Part shown: positions 44,068 through 55,134 of the stretch, in pieces
Layout: the number at the start of each line of letters is the position of its first letter
How positions within the stretch are numbered: the first letter of the stretch is position 1
Assembly (NCBI GenBank): GCA_002335605.1
Contig: BEDY01000006.1
Span: 1,302,001-1,366,000 of the forward strand
Direction: 5' to 3'
Source: Prillingera fragicola
Lineage: Eukaryota; Basidiomycota; Tremellomycetes; Trichosporonales; Trichosporonaceae
Length of the DNA: 64,000 nt
Position numbers and translations under genes: made by a program
The notes under the pieces: generated by a model
Database searches by the model: none
Told to the model about the DNA's origin: nothing
The model's input: only the letters and a program-made list of their open reading frames with translations

Positions 44068-45773
44068 ATGCCGACGACACAAGCTCAAACCTCGTACTCG
44101 AGCATCCCAAGTACGTTCTTTCTCTAGCGTACTCTGCTGACGACAGACAACACGGCGCCACAATGGTGGAAGGACCCGGGACTGCGCAAGAACATGCTCT
44201 GCGTGGTCGTCCTCTACTTCAACGCCTTTACCTGGGGTTATGACGGAACTCTGCTCAACGCTCTCCAGGCCCTGCCCCGCTGGCTCGATTACTTTGACAA
44301 CCCGACCTCGGACCGTCTTGGCCTGATCGCTGCCATTTTCTACTTCCCCGCCCTGGTGACTCCCTTCTTTGCCTCGTTCATGTGCGACCACTTCGGACGC
44401 CGCCTCACCTTGCTCCTTGCGTCGCTCATCTCGGTTGCCGGGGCCCTGGTCAACACGTTTGCGAACAACCAGGCCGGCCTCCTTGCTGGCCGCGCCATCA
44501 TGGGCGCCGCCCTCGGCATGCAGTCCACTGTCGGTCCCCCTCTCATGCAGGAGATCTGCCACCCAGTAAGTCCCCGCCTGCCACCAACCAGATCATGTGG
44601 CCTTGCCTCCCTCCGCCAGGCACTCGTGGCTGGTGGCACAACATTGAGCTCGCACTAACGCCTCAGCGTCTCCGGGCTGGCGCGTCCGCCCTCTGGTTCT
44701 TCGCCTACCAATTCGGCTCTCTCCTCTCCGCCTGGATCTGCTACGGCATGCTGTCCTGGGAGCACGACTGGGCGTGGCGTCTCCCCACTCTCCTCCAGTG
44801 CGTTGGTGGCGCCGTCATTGCCATCTTCATTGTCTGCGGCCAGATGCCCGAGTCGCCCCGTTACCTCGTGTCCAAGGGCCGCATCGACGAGGCTGCCAAC
44901 ACGCTCGCCAGGATGCACGCCAACGGCGACACTTCGGATGCGCTGGTTGTTTACGAGCTAGCCGAGATCAAGGAGGGCCTCGAGATTGACAAGGAGTACT
45001 CGTCCTTCAAGTCCATCTTCCAGACTAAGGGTAACCGCAAGCGTCTCGCTGCCCTTATCTTTATTGCCGTCTCTGGTCAGATGAACGGAAATGCGCTCGT
45101 CTCTTACTACCTTCCGCAAATCCTCAAGCTCGTCGGCATTACCGACGTGCGCAAGATTTCGGGCATCAACGGCGGTCTCGCAATTTTCTCCACCGTCAAC
45201 TCTGCCATCTCCGCACAGTTTGTCGAGCGTGCTGGTCGCCGCCCCCTCTGGCGCACTGCCACTATTGGTGTCACTCTCTGCTTCGTCGTCATGACTGCCC
45301 TTTCGGCAAACTTTGCCAAGGGCGCCGGCAACTCTGCCCAGTCCTACGTCTTCGTCGCCGGTGTCTACCTCTTCTTCATGTTCTACAACATGGGCTGGAT
45401 CGTCCTCGGCGCCCTGTACACCACCGAGATCTTGCCTTACGGTATCCGTTCCAAGGCTCTGTCGCTGTACGTCTTTATCCAGACTGCCGCCATTTGCTTC
45501 AACCAATACGTCAACCCCATCGGCCTCGACAGGATTGGCTGGAAGTACTACCTCGTCTTCATCGTCCTCGACTGCTGCTGGGTTGCCATTTGTTGGTTCC
45601 TCATGGTCGAGACTAGGCGTCTGTCGCTCGAGGAGGTGTCGCGTCTTTTCGACGGAAAGGAGGCTTCGGACCGCGTCGCGAACCACGCCCTCGAGACTCC
45701 TGCCATGCGCGAGAAGGAGGCCGAGTTTATGGACAGCGACAAGGGCGCCGTCTCTCACCTTGACCGCGCATAA
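44068..45773 (+). CDS. MFS sugar transporter
   Basis: Three exons: 44068-44110, 44147-44565 and 44667-45773, giving 522 aa. Introns are 36 nt (GCTGAC) and 101 nt (CACTAAC). Sugar-porter motifs are D-H-F-G-R-R between helices 2 and 3, P-E-S-P-R-Y after helix 6, V-E-R-A-G-R-R-P-L-W in the second half, and V-E-T-R-R-L-S-L-E-E at the end of helix 12. F-T-W-G-Y-D-G-T-L-L-N in helix 1 is close to lactose/hexose permease-like fungal carriers. The C-terminal tail is cytosolic and charged. Divergent arrangement with the GH51 enzyme suggests, but does not prove, an arabinose or arabino-oligosaccharide substrate. Confidence 0.93.
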
Positions 45774-47084
45774 GTGGCTTGGTGTTTGAGTTGTGGGGTT
45801 GGAATATGGTCTTATAGTGAAACAATGCAACGGTTGTTGACTTTCTCCTTACAGAACCACATCGTACGCACTCGAGGCATAACACTTATGCCACGTTCAA
45901 ATCTCAACAACCACGAGAATTCACAAACATGGTTTCGAAAGGATGCAAATGCTGGCATGGCAACAAGATGTCACGAGACCGTAGAGGTGTCATACTCTCG
46001 TTGTCGGAGCTGTCGGACCGAGACGATATTATACGACGAAGCTGTTCTGAATGGGCTGACGGGCTGAGCAACACCCACTTCTCCCAACGGGCACCCCGTC
46101 GTCAACCCCTCGCCCTTACATATTGAACGTCCTGGAGGACTGAGGAGTGCTGGAAACGTACATGGCTTTGTGCTGTGCGACATCAACTGACACTCGACGA
46201 TCGACACTCCTTGCCCACATGATCAGGAACTGCACTCCCCTGTGGGTCCGGAAGGGTGTATGAGTCTTTGTCCAATGTCAAAGAGTCGATAAAGTTTAGC
46301 TTTTCTTGCAAATTGCCTTGACAGGGCATCCGGCTGATCTCGCTGCTTGTCCCATCTTTCCAAGCCGCTTGCTTCGTATTCCAGTCATGGTGCCCCCCCT
46401 GACAGGCGGCAAACTTTTGAAGCACGCCAAAGCAGGAGACGGTGGGAGATTTAGTCTTACCTTGGAAAGTCTGAAGAAGCAGCAGCCAACGCAGCACCAA
46501 CCGCTGAGGGCGAGTGAGCGATAAATGCCCATGTCATGGATATCGTTGCGCCGAGGATCTCCCGAGCGACAGGAACCGATCCTCCAGTGGCGCCGATCCA
46601 CTGCCCAACGCCGCCACATTGCACCACTGCACCACCCGTACGTCCTCTTCCACCTCCCACAACATGTCAAGATGTTGAACAGTGTCGACGCACAAATCAT
46701 CAGATCAGCGGAGGCACATGATACCACCTCGAGGAATGCGAGATACACACCATTTGTCGCCGGGACTATCTTGCCTCCGTTTGGAGTGTTTTGAGGGGAA
46801 TGAGAGTCCGAGAAGAGGAACGGCCCGGGGGTCGTTCGGCTCCATGGCTTGGCGGTGTAGAATCGCGAGTCCGTCGACAGACGTTTAAAGGCATGATTGA
46901 ATGTCAAGCTTGAGCGTTGGTAGTGCATCCTAGCTGGAGACTGAAACTTGTCGTGACGGTGACTCTTACGTAAAAGACGCGGCCTCCACTTCGGCATCCA
47001 TCGGCCTGACTCGACGCCGGTTAGAAACTCGATCCCTACATCCTCTTCTTCTTCAACAATTTGCAGACTCTAAAGGCCCACACC
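45774..47084. other. Intergenic stretch, 1.3 kb
   Basis: The 3' flank of the transporter and the 5' flank of the methyltransferase. No gene was recognised on either strand. A minus-strand frame at 46296-46997 has no coding bias or family resemblance. Confidence 0.45.
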
Positions 47085-48320
47085 ATGGCCAACATTGACG
47101 ACGTCCCCGAGCCTCCAGCGGGAGCCTCAATTCCCCCCGCCCTGCGTCCCGGCCAGATCCTCATCCTGGACGGCGGAATGGTACGTCTCTTCTCTTTTAC
47201 CCAAGCTAACCCACAGGGCACAACACTGGAAGACTCTGGCGCCAATGTATCCGGCGCAATGTGGGGCAGCGAGCTTGTTGCGCGCGAGCCGGCAGTCATC
47301 TCGAAGGTGCACGCCGACTTTGCCTCTGCTGGCGCCGACATTGTCTCGACCGCAACGTACCAGATGACCGTCGAGGGGTGCATGTCCTCGCTCGGCATCA
47401 CCCAGGCCGAGGCAGAGGGTGTCCTCCGTTCGGCTGTTGCCATTGCCAAAGAAGCCGCTGCCCCGGCTGGTGCAGCAGTCGCCCTCGCCCTCGGTCCGTA
47501 TGGCGCTACTCTCTCCCCCGGCCAAGAGTACAGCGGCTACTACCCACCCCCCTACGGCCCCAAGGCATTCACCGCCGACGGCCCCAACGTCAACACCTAC
47601 CCAGACACGGACGCGGGCCACGGTCTCGACACGGCGTCGGAAAAGGCCCTGGCAGACTTCCACCTGCGCCGCCTCCAGGTGTTTGCAGGTGACGAAACCA
47701 CGTGGCGCGCACTGGGCTGGGTCGCGTTCGAGACCATCCCGCTGCTACGCGAGATCCGCGCGATCCGCCGCGCCATGGCGGAGATCTACGCCGACATGGA
47801 GGAGATCCACGGCGCCGCTGCCGAGGGGGAGCGCGCGTGGTGGCGCGTGCCGTTCTGGATCACCTCGGCCTACCCCGGAGGCGCCTATGGGGAGGTCCCG
47901 GTCGACGCGCGCGGGACGCCGCTGTCTGACGTCGCTGACGCGCTGCTGTTTGAGCTGCCTAGGAGGGACGGGGGGCTGCGCGCCGTGCGCCCCGACGGCG
48001 TGGGTGTCAACTGCACCAACCCCGCGCACATTGTGGGGCTGGGCATCAAGCTGTCGAGCTTTGTGTCGTCGTTCCCGCAGCCGTGCCCCGCGCTCGTGCT
48101 CTACCCCGACGGCGGGGCGGTTTACGACGTCGTAAGCCGAACGTGGACGGAGAAGAGCGGCGCGCCGGCCGAGTGGGCCGAGGGGGTTATGGGTTTTGCG
48201 AAAGAGATGGCCGAGAGAGAGCGGGCTGGGGAGGCGTGCGTCAATGGTGTCATTGTCGGTGGATGCTGCAAGACGGGTGTCGGGGAGATTGCGGCGTTGA
48301 GGGCGTTGCAGCAGCGGTAG
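47085..48320 (+). CDS. Homocysteine S-methyltransferase
   Basis: Two exons, 47085-47180 and 47217-48320, 399 aa. The 36-nt intron (GTACGT, GCTAAC, ACAG) splits I-L-D-G-G-M from G-T-T-L-E, so splicing rebuilds the family's D-G-G-x-G-T start. The zinc cysteines are G-V-N-C-T-N-P and the pair in V-G-G-C-C-K-T-G near the C-terminus. A-T-Y-Q-M and L-G-P-Y-G-A-T-L are conserved. The enzyme transfers a methyl group from S-methylmethionine or S-adenosylmethionine to homocysteine, as yeast Mht1 and Sam4 do, without folate or cobalamin. It has somewhat longer loops than the roughly 325-aa yeast enzymes. It is cytosolic by lack of targeting signals. Confidence 0.93.
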   Translation: MANIDDVPEPPAGASIPPALRPGQILILDGGMVRLFSFTQANPQGTTLEDSGANVSGAMWGSELVAREPAVISKVHADFASAGADIVSTATYQMTVEGCMSSLGITQAEAEGVLRSAVAIAKEAAAPAGAAVALALGPYGATLSPGQEYSGYYPPPYGPKAFTADGPNVNTYPDTDAGHGLDTASEKALADFHLRRLQVFAGDETTWRALGWVAFETIPLLREIRAIRRAMAEIYADMEEIHGAAAEGERAWWRVPFWITSAYPGGAYGEVPVDARGTPLSDVADALLFELPRRDGGLRAVRPDGVGVNCTNPAHIVGLGIKLSSFVSSFPQPCPALVLYPDGGAVYDVVSRTWTEKSGAPAEWAEGVMGFAKEMAERERAGEACVNGVIVGGCCKTGVGEIAALRALQQR

Positions 48321-48745
48321 GAGGTTAGAGGTAGGGTAGCATGCATCTTTGTTCTATGTTGGGGAGGCACAGACGGTGGGGAGCCGGCATGAGTTGTAGG
48401 GGTAGCTCGGCAAGGTGGCTTGGTCGTCCGAGTAGACTGCGAGAAACATGCAGTGTCACGCTTAGCTAGGATGCGCCATCAGTGCATGTCCCTCGAGTTT
48501 TTTGCATCCCATTATGCGTTGTAGATGATGTGGTTGTGGGCGCTACTCGGTTGCCCCAGGGTGAATGTGTTGTCAGCAACTACGGGCTCTGATCAGCGAC
48601 TGTGGCCATGCGGGACAGTAGACTCGTCAACTATGCATGTCTCGTCACTCATCCCTTTCCTATCCAGAGCCCTTTCCATCGACGCCAAGCCGAGCAGCGC
48701 TCACTACTGTCAGATGGCCCACAGGCACCTCACACCTCGAGCAGC
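48321..48745. other. Convergent intergenic stretch
   Basis: The 3' flanks of two convergent genes. Nothing was recognised. Confidence 0.45.
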
Positions 48746-49573
48746 CTAGTCCTGGCGCCCTTCAACAGTACGCTGGTAGTTCTCAACCATACGCTGATGC
48801 GCCTCAAGCTGGCGCGCATGCTCCTCGAGACCCCTTTCATACTCGCTCTTCTCCCCCTCACCCTGGTGGCGGTCACGCGAGCCCGAGCGCGAGCCCGAGC
48901 GCGAACGGCGGTCCTCACGCGAGCCCCCGCGCGACCCGTGGCGCTCGCGCTCGTCCTGCCGGTCGGTGTCGGGTTTGTCGTCGTCGGTGGTGTGGCGCTT
49001 GGACTCGTTGTCGTTGCGCTCGCGCTCTTGCTCGCGCTCTTGCTCCTGCTCCTCGCGGCGCTCCTCGGCGTCCTCCTTGCGCTCGTGGTGGACGTAGGCG
49101 CCGATACCGGCAGCAGCGGCGCCGGCGACCGCGACACCGCCGACGGCAGCAGCAATCTTCTTCTTGTTCGACCAGCCTTCCTTGGCGTCTACAGAGTCAG
49201 CTGGTTCGCGCGATGGTGATGGGAGAGGAGTTGTGACGTGGGGGCAGCAGAAGGACTCACTCTCGGCGTCGTTGTTCTGGTTCTGGTCCTGCGTGCCAAA
49301 CACCTCCTGCTTGCCCTGCTCAGCATTGAGGGGGACCTTCTCCTCGTTGTCGTTGTCACCCTCCTTGCCCTCCTGGTGCTTCTTGTACGCGTAGACACCA
49401 CCACCCACGGCAGCTGCAGCGAGAGCGGCGCCGCCGACCGCCGCGCCTATCTTCTGGCCCTTGGACCAGCCCTCGCCGTCGTTGGTGTCGTCTTGGGAGC
49501 GGTTCTCCTTGTCGTCGTTGTCGTGGACCTTGATCTGGTCAAACTTGTCCGTGACAGAGTCGATGAAGCCCAT
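48746..49573 (-). CDS. Acidic/charged protein with a duplicated Gly/Ala-rich hydrophobic segment
   Basis: Two exons, 49573-49261 and 49188-48746, 251 aa. The intron is 72 nt, stop-free and in frame, with GTGAGT, GCTGAC and TAG. Residues 34-63 and 108-136 repeat the same unit: E-G-W-S, two or three basic residues, K-I-x-A-A-V-G-G, then an Ala/Gly run ending at a tyrosine and a basic patch. Each could form one membrane helix or a glycine-zipper hairpin. Acidic linkers lie around and between the two units, and the C-terminal half is Glu/Arg/Asp-rich with a Ser-Arg stretch and a final coiled-coil-like helix. No family is recognised. The frame stays open far upstream, but the ATG at 49573 follows a CT-rich leader and TTAAATACT. 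It may be a stress-type membrane-associated protein, by analogy only. Confidence 0.75.
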   Translation of the reverse strand: MGFIDSVTDKFDQIKVHDNDDKENRSQDDTNDGEGWSKGQKIGAAVGGAALAAAAVGGGVYAYKKHQEGKEGDNDNEEKVPLNAEQGKQEVFGTQDQNQNNDAESESFCCPHVTTPLPSPSREPADSVDAKEGWSNKKKIAAAVGGVAVAGAAAAGIGAYVHHERKEDAEERREEQEQEREQERERNDNESKRHTTDDDKPDTDRQDERERHGSRGGSREDRRSRSGSRSGSRDRHQGEGEKSEYERGLEEHARQLEAHQRMVENYQRTVEGRQD

Positions 49574-50960
49574 GGTGTTGTGTGTGGGAGTGTGAGGGTT
49601 GGTTAGGGGGTGTCGCGAGTGAGTAAAGAGGTGAGAGAGGGTGGGAGTGAGCGAGAGAAGAGTATTTAAGTATGTCCATCTCGGCAACGCATAGTGCGAG
49701 GAGTAGATGATCAGCAGACGACGACGAGGGAAGACATCCTTTGGGGGAGAAGAGGTCAGTGCTGAGCGTGACAGATTGACGCCACACGCGCCTGTCTTTT
49801 CGGCTCCTGATCCCTGGTAGCCAAGGTTCCAAGACAAATTCGCACCTGGAACACACACAAGAGGGCGCAGTGACGAGACGGGGGGTAGATCGACCAGGAG
49901 GCCAGGAGAAGGTGGCACGGACCGCTGCTGATCCGATGAGACTAGTGCGCACCGACCTCTTGCATCGGTGCGCCCTCTGGCCCGGGCCCTAACCCATTGG
50001 CTTCGCTGCATCGCCATTGTCACCACGATCGGCACACCGCGTGCTGGCATGGTAGAGTGCTGGTTGGTCCTAGCCACTGCAGTTCTCCATGTCCGTTGCA
50101 GGTTTGGAGGGACTGCCATTCTACCGCCCTTCGAGCTTCTTGAAAAGCTAACTGACAGTGAAGAAGCTGATGAACTGCTGCGCTGCAGTAAGGCATGAAC
50201 CATATACTGCGCAGCCATGATCCACCCTGCACAGTGCGCAGTGATCGGCATTGACGGCGCTCGAGCCCATTCGGCTATCGGCAAAAGGAAATCCAAAGCA
50301 CACACACACAGCTTGCAGCTAGTGTTTTGAGCTGTGGCCCGTGCGTATCCCCCTCAAGGCAGAAGATCCAAGCGGGGGAGGGATCGGCAGGGGGAGGGGG
50401 GTGCGAGCGAGACAAATTGGGCAGCGGCGCAGCTCTGTCGTTCCGTCCTGGGTGATTAGTATTTGCTGTCCAAATGTACAAGTCATGTCAAGATGTAGGT
50501 TAGCTTGCATGCTGTAGAGGATGAGCTGGAGGTCATGCACAACGGTGCGCTGGCGGTGATGGATGATGAGCAAGCGACAGATGGTAGTTTGAGCAATCGC
50601 GATTGAGCACTGACAGGCACGGCTACTCTTTGTGCGATGACGTAGTGCAAGTTTATCCTCACTGGGTGGCAACCGCCGCCGCTGCTCTCACTTTGCTGCT
50701 GGGGGCGCGTCTTCCTTTGCTCCTTTCGTGTAGATGCATGCATGTACTCTTTTTCTATCTACTTATAGAACCGATATGTGCATGCACTGACGACAACCTT
50801 TGTCAAATTGCTCGAGGTGGACGAGTGCAACTGCACTAGAGCTGCAGCCGAACGGCGGAGGAAAGCCACGGCAAGAGCGGCTACTGAGGTCACGGGTAAC
50901 ATCATACGCTGGGCAAACTCGGCACATCTTGACACCACCACATTACTCTCACCGTCCGTC
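49574..50960. other. Intergenic stretch, 1.4 kb
   Basis: A shared 5' region of divergent genes. On the minus strand a CT-rich leader and TTAAATACT (about 49662-49670) precede the acidic protein gene. No separate gene was recognised. Confidence 0.45.
49662..49670 (-). promoter_or_regulatory. TATA-like element of the acidic membrane protein gene
   Basis: TTAAATACT on the minus strand, about 90 bp before the ATG at 49573 and followed by a CT-rich leader. Confidence 0.35.
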
Positions 50961-52288
50961 ATGCTGCTCACCCACCTCGCCATCGCCCTTGCGGCAGTGG
51001 CACACACAGTGGCTGCAACCGCTACACCGCAGTCACCCCAGTCTGCGCTCGCCAAGCCCGATCCCCAGCCGTCTCACCTAGCCGGCAAGTTGAACCACCT
51101 GGACGCGGTCATCGACTATTCTGGCGACTGGGAGGTGGACGGCGCACCCGACGGCGGCGCGCATCACGGTGTCGCTGGGTCGAGTTTTGAGTTTGACATT
51201 TTCGGAACGTCGTTCTCGGTCTGGGGCATGCACTCTGACGACCTGCGGATTCATATCAATAGCACCGACGGGTCGTCTGCCGAGTTCAATGCCGATACGG
51301 CCTCGTTGCGCGCGGCGCCTATTTGGAGCGAGTGGAGGGGGAAGCAGGAGCTGCACCACCGGGTTATTACTATTGTGCGGGGCACGCTGTCATTCAAGGA
51401 GATTGACTACACTACCGAGACCGAGGTGTGAGTGTGGTGCGGCTTGGCGGCCACTGACAACGGCAGCCCGACGGTGCCAATGTTCATTCCGCACCCCGCC
51501 CTTCTGGCCCACGAGGCCGATCCGTATGCTACGATCAAGGGCAAGTGGGACGCCGTCACACTCAGGTCGCGACATGGTGAGTCGTTTTGCACCGTCCGCG
51601 GAGTGGATGCATGTCCGTGCCGGGTCGGCGGGCCGGTCACACGACCACCGGGTAGACCAAGCTGATAACAGGAACCGATGCCCAAGATCTCTACGGCCTC
51701 ACCGGCCGCAAGGGCTCGACGATCACACTCATCCCACCCCGCGGCACCGAGTGGATTACCGTGCACGGCGCGACGTCCTCCAAGGCGACTCAATATTCCG
51801 TCGACGTCTTCCCGCCCGTCCCCGGCTCGGGTCGCCGGCACAGGAGCAACAGCACTGTCACCTCTGAGAGTATCCTCTACGCGGGGCCCATCCGACCCCG
51901 TATGCAGCAAAAAGTGGTCCTCAACAGCGGCGACGGCACCGTCTTCACCGGCGCGACCTACCATGTCGCGCAGGACGTGAGTCCAACGTGCTGTTAACAT
52001 CAGCTAACACCGCAGCGCGTGATTGGCGAACCCCGCCCATTCCACATGAGCGGCAAGACGATCGTGCTCATTATCGGCGGCGTTATCCTGTTCCTGGTCA
52101 TCGTAGGCAGCACCGAGCACAGCTCAATGCTTACACATCAGGGAGCGGCGGCATACATTTCCGGCAGACACCGTGACGCGGTCCGCGATTCCGAAAACGC
52201 GCCGCTCTTGCCTGACCGGCCCCGCAGGCGGTCGTTTGTCGTCAGCGGCGCGGGCGATGATGGAGAATCGCATGGCGGTGCGACCTAG
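50961..52288 (+). CDS. Type I membrane glycoprotein with two beta-sandwich-like ectodomains
   Basis: Four exons: 50961-51427, 51467-51576, 51672-51976, 52016-52288, giving 384 aa. Introns are 39, 95 and 39 nt. A signal peptide (M-L-L-T-H-L-A-I-A-L-A-A-V-A-H-T) is followed by an ectodomain containing F-E-F-D-I-F-G-T-S-F-S-V-W-G. This matches the F-x-F-x-G-T-x-x-x-x-G pattern of jelly-roll domains common in uncharacterised basidiomycete surface proteins. A second similar region ends near residue 294. N-glycosylation sequons are present (N-S-T twice). One membrane helix, about 308-327 (T-I-V-L-I-I-G-G-V-I-L-F-L-V-I-V), precedes a 57-residue basic cytosolic tail. No enzymatic motif is seen. A carbohydrate-binding or wall-contact role is possible. 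Confidence 0.8.
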
Positions 52289-53345
52289 GGAGGTTGGTAT
52301 GGAGGGTGTATAGTATGACGTCAAGCAATGCACGTTCTGTAGTAGCATTAGTGGCCAGTGGCTGATTTCGGTGGAAAGAAGGCACTCACGACTGCTCGCA
52401 TCGCTCGCATAGCTCGCACTGCCAGATGATATTCCATCCCAATGCACCGCACGGCCAAGCTCGAAGCCCCGCACAAGTCATGTTCCGGCCAGCCAGCACT
52501 GTCACCACATGTCGGACCTCGAAGTGTGTTATGGGGACACTGATATGGGGGCCCATGGGGGACACGGACTGATCACATGGCCACTATCTTAAACCACACC
52601 ACATGGGCTAACCACAAAATGTCGCAAGCAGTGTCGCACGCAATGTCATGGCGGCCGACGCCGTTATCACCATCCACTGCATAGGCGAGTGCCTGCCTGG
52701 CACCGGTGTCCCACGGTGCCTCCTGGAGCATATGCAAGCGGAGATGGACAAGAGTGCGTCATAGAGGGGCTTTTGGGGCTTGGACAAGAATGGAAACCAG
52801 GCGCGCTTAGCGCCGCGAGCTAGTGGTAGACAATGTCCTTTCTTTATGGAGAGCCTGGCTTGCATACTCCTGCATGCTGCATGTACATATGTACGATAGC
52901 GTACATCTGCGTACCTGCGTAGCCTGACTACGAGCTAGGCGAGAGCGTCGCAGTGCAGTGCAAGCAGAACACGCAGAGCATGTAGAGCAAGCAGTGCAGC
53001 AGCCGTTTGCGCTGGAGACATTGCTACCGAGCCGAGCCTAAAACCAAGGGAGTACCCTATGATTGTAATGTTCAAGGGTGGTCACAGGCACAACACTCCA
53101 TGCTGTAGTCATCTATTCCTGGTCGTTTTTCTGCCGTCACCACTGCATCTACGCCACCATCTCTATCCGAATCATGCTCACCAACGCACTAGTCTCAACC
53201 TAGTCTACCATCGGGTCCACATGATACCACCGCCTCCGCATGGTCGCATACTGAGGCAAACGCCGCCACCTCGTCTGCAATCAGTATATCAACACCCTAC
53301 CCACACCCTCTAGACCTTCTTCCCATCCATCCAACAGCACACAGC
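52289..53345. other. Intergenic stretch, 1.06 kb
   Basis: The 3' flank of the glycoprotein and the 5' flank of the carboxypeptidase. Sequence upstream of the ATG is C-rich, consistent with a leader. No gene was recognised. Confidence 0.45.
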
Positions 53346-55021
53346 ATGTGGGGAATCCTTATAACTCTTCTGCCCACCGCCTCGGCCATCCGCGGCGGCC
53401 TCGGGTTCCGCGATCGCGACCCGGGGGTGCTCCTCAACAAGCGGCTCGAGGCGAACTTGGCGGCTCGCCATCCCGCCCCAGAGCTGATGCAGGAGATGGA
53501 ACCGCGGTGGGAGAACGACACGTACCGGTACCGCAGTGACAAGACTGAGAGTGAGTCACGCTGCAGTGGGATGAGCTGACGTGGTGTAGAGTTCCTCATC
53601 AACTCGCTGCCAGAGGTCAACTGGGATTTCGGCGAGATGTACTCGGGTCTCATCCCTATTGATCCCAAGAACGAGTCGGAGGCGTTGTTCTGGGTGTTCA
53701 AGCCGCGTGACGGCGAGCCGGTCGATGAGGTGACGATCTGGATGAACGGTGGGCCCGGGTGCTCGTCGCTCGAAGGGTGGTTCCAGGAGAACGGGCCTGT
53801 AATGTGGCAGCCGGGGACGTATCGGCCTGCCCCGAATCCCTACAGCTGGGACCTGGAGACCAACATGCTCTGGTGAGTGCTTGAAGCTTTGGGCTAGAGC
53901 TGAACAACAGGGTCGAGCAGCCCATCGGCACTGGTTTCTCTATCGGTACGCCCAAGGCGACGTCCGAGGAGGAGATTGCGCAGGACTTTATCAAGTTTTT
54001 CAAAAACTTTGAAACGACTTTTGGGATCAAAAACTACAAGATCTACGTCACTGGCGAGTCGTATGCTGGCCGCTACGTGCCCTACATCTCGGCAGCCATG
54101 ATTGATGCCAACGACACGGAGCACTATGACCTCTCTGGCATACTGGTCTACGACCCGTGTATCGGCGACACGAGCACGATTCATCAGCAGGTCCCCGCCT
54201 ACCCCCACATTGAAAAGTACAGGGACATTTGGGGTCTCAACGACACGTACATGGAAAAGCTCAAGGGCATGCACGAGCAGTGCGGCTACGACAAGTACAT
54301 TGAGAAATATCTCACCTACCCTGCCGCCGGTGTCCAGCCCGTCCAGATCCCGTTCAACTACACCGCCAACGACACGTGCGACATCTTCTACAACTCGCTC
54401 AACGCCGTCTCAGATGTAAACCCGTGCTTCAACCTGTACGAGATCGTAGACCACTGCCCATTCCCTTACGACCCCATGGCGTCGCCGGCGACCTCTGGCA
54501 TGGTCCCGGAAGGCACCCAAGTCTACTTCCAGCGCGCGGACGTCCTCGAGGCAATGCACGCGCCCACGGACTTCAACTGGACAGCCTGCTCCGACGACCC
54601 CGTGTTCATCGGCAACGGCGGCATCCAGTCCAACGGCGACATGTCCCTCGATCCCATCCAGCACGTCCTCCCACAGGTCATCGAGCATACTAACCGCGTC
54701 CTCGTCTCAAACGCCGAGTGGGACTATGTCATCATCACAGCGGGCACCCAGCTCGCCATCCAGAACATGACGTGGAACGGCCAGCTCGGCTTCCAGACCA
54801 AACCAACGGAACCCTTCATCGTCGAGCAGCCCGACCTCGTCGTGGCGCCCATGTACAACATCACCTCGACTGTCGGCCAGGGCACCATGGGTGTAAAGCA
54901 CTATGAGCGTGGGCTGATGTGGGTCGAGAGTTTCCAGGCTGGACACATGCAGCCCCAGTATCAGCCCCGCGCGGCGCTCAAACAGCTGCGCTGGATGTTG
55001 GGTCGGATCGACGATCTCTGA
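53346..55021 (+). CDS. Serine carboxypeptidase (S10 family), secreted or vacuolar
   Basis: Three exons: 53346-53550, 53590-53872, 53911-55021, giving 532 aa. Introns are 39 and 38 nt. A short signal peptide ([14 protein letters not shown]) opens the protein. S10 landmarks are [13 protein letters not shown], the split [11 protein letters not shown], the nucleophile in [10 protein letters not shown], the catalytic aspartate in E-W-D-Y-V-I and the histidine in [10 protein letters not shown]. Several N-x-T sequons suggest glycosylation. The enzyme removes C-terminal amino acids at acid pH. Relatives with this insert pattern (C-D-I-F-Y-N-S-L-N region) are common in basidiomycetes. Confidence 0.94.
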
Positions 55022-55116
55022 GCGGTCAGTATCTTTCCAAGGCCTCACGGAACAGTTGAGTTGGCGTTGTAGGATTCCAAGTATAATCATATGCCATATG
55101 CAGTAAGTTGACTGGT

Positions 55117-55134
55117 AAAAAAGTCAAAAAGAAA
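55117..55134 (-). terminator. RNA polymerase III T-run after tRNA-Gly
   Basis: Directly 3' of the tRNA on the minus strand are runs of three, five and then six T residues, the usual pol III stop. Confidence 0.75.

Noticed and set aside
48746..50305. Single 519-codon frame covering the acidic protein and its upstream region
   Set aside because: The upstream half contains a TATA-like element and CT-rich leader, lacks coding composition, and the second half contains a clear intron. The start at 49573 is preferred.
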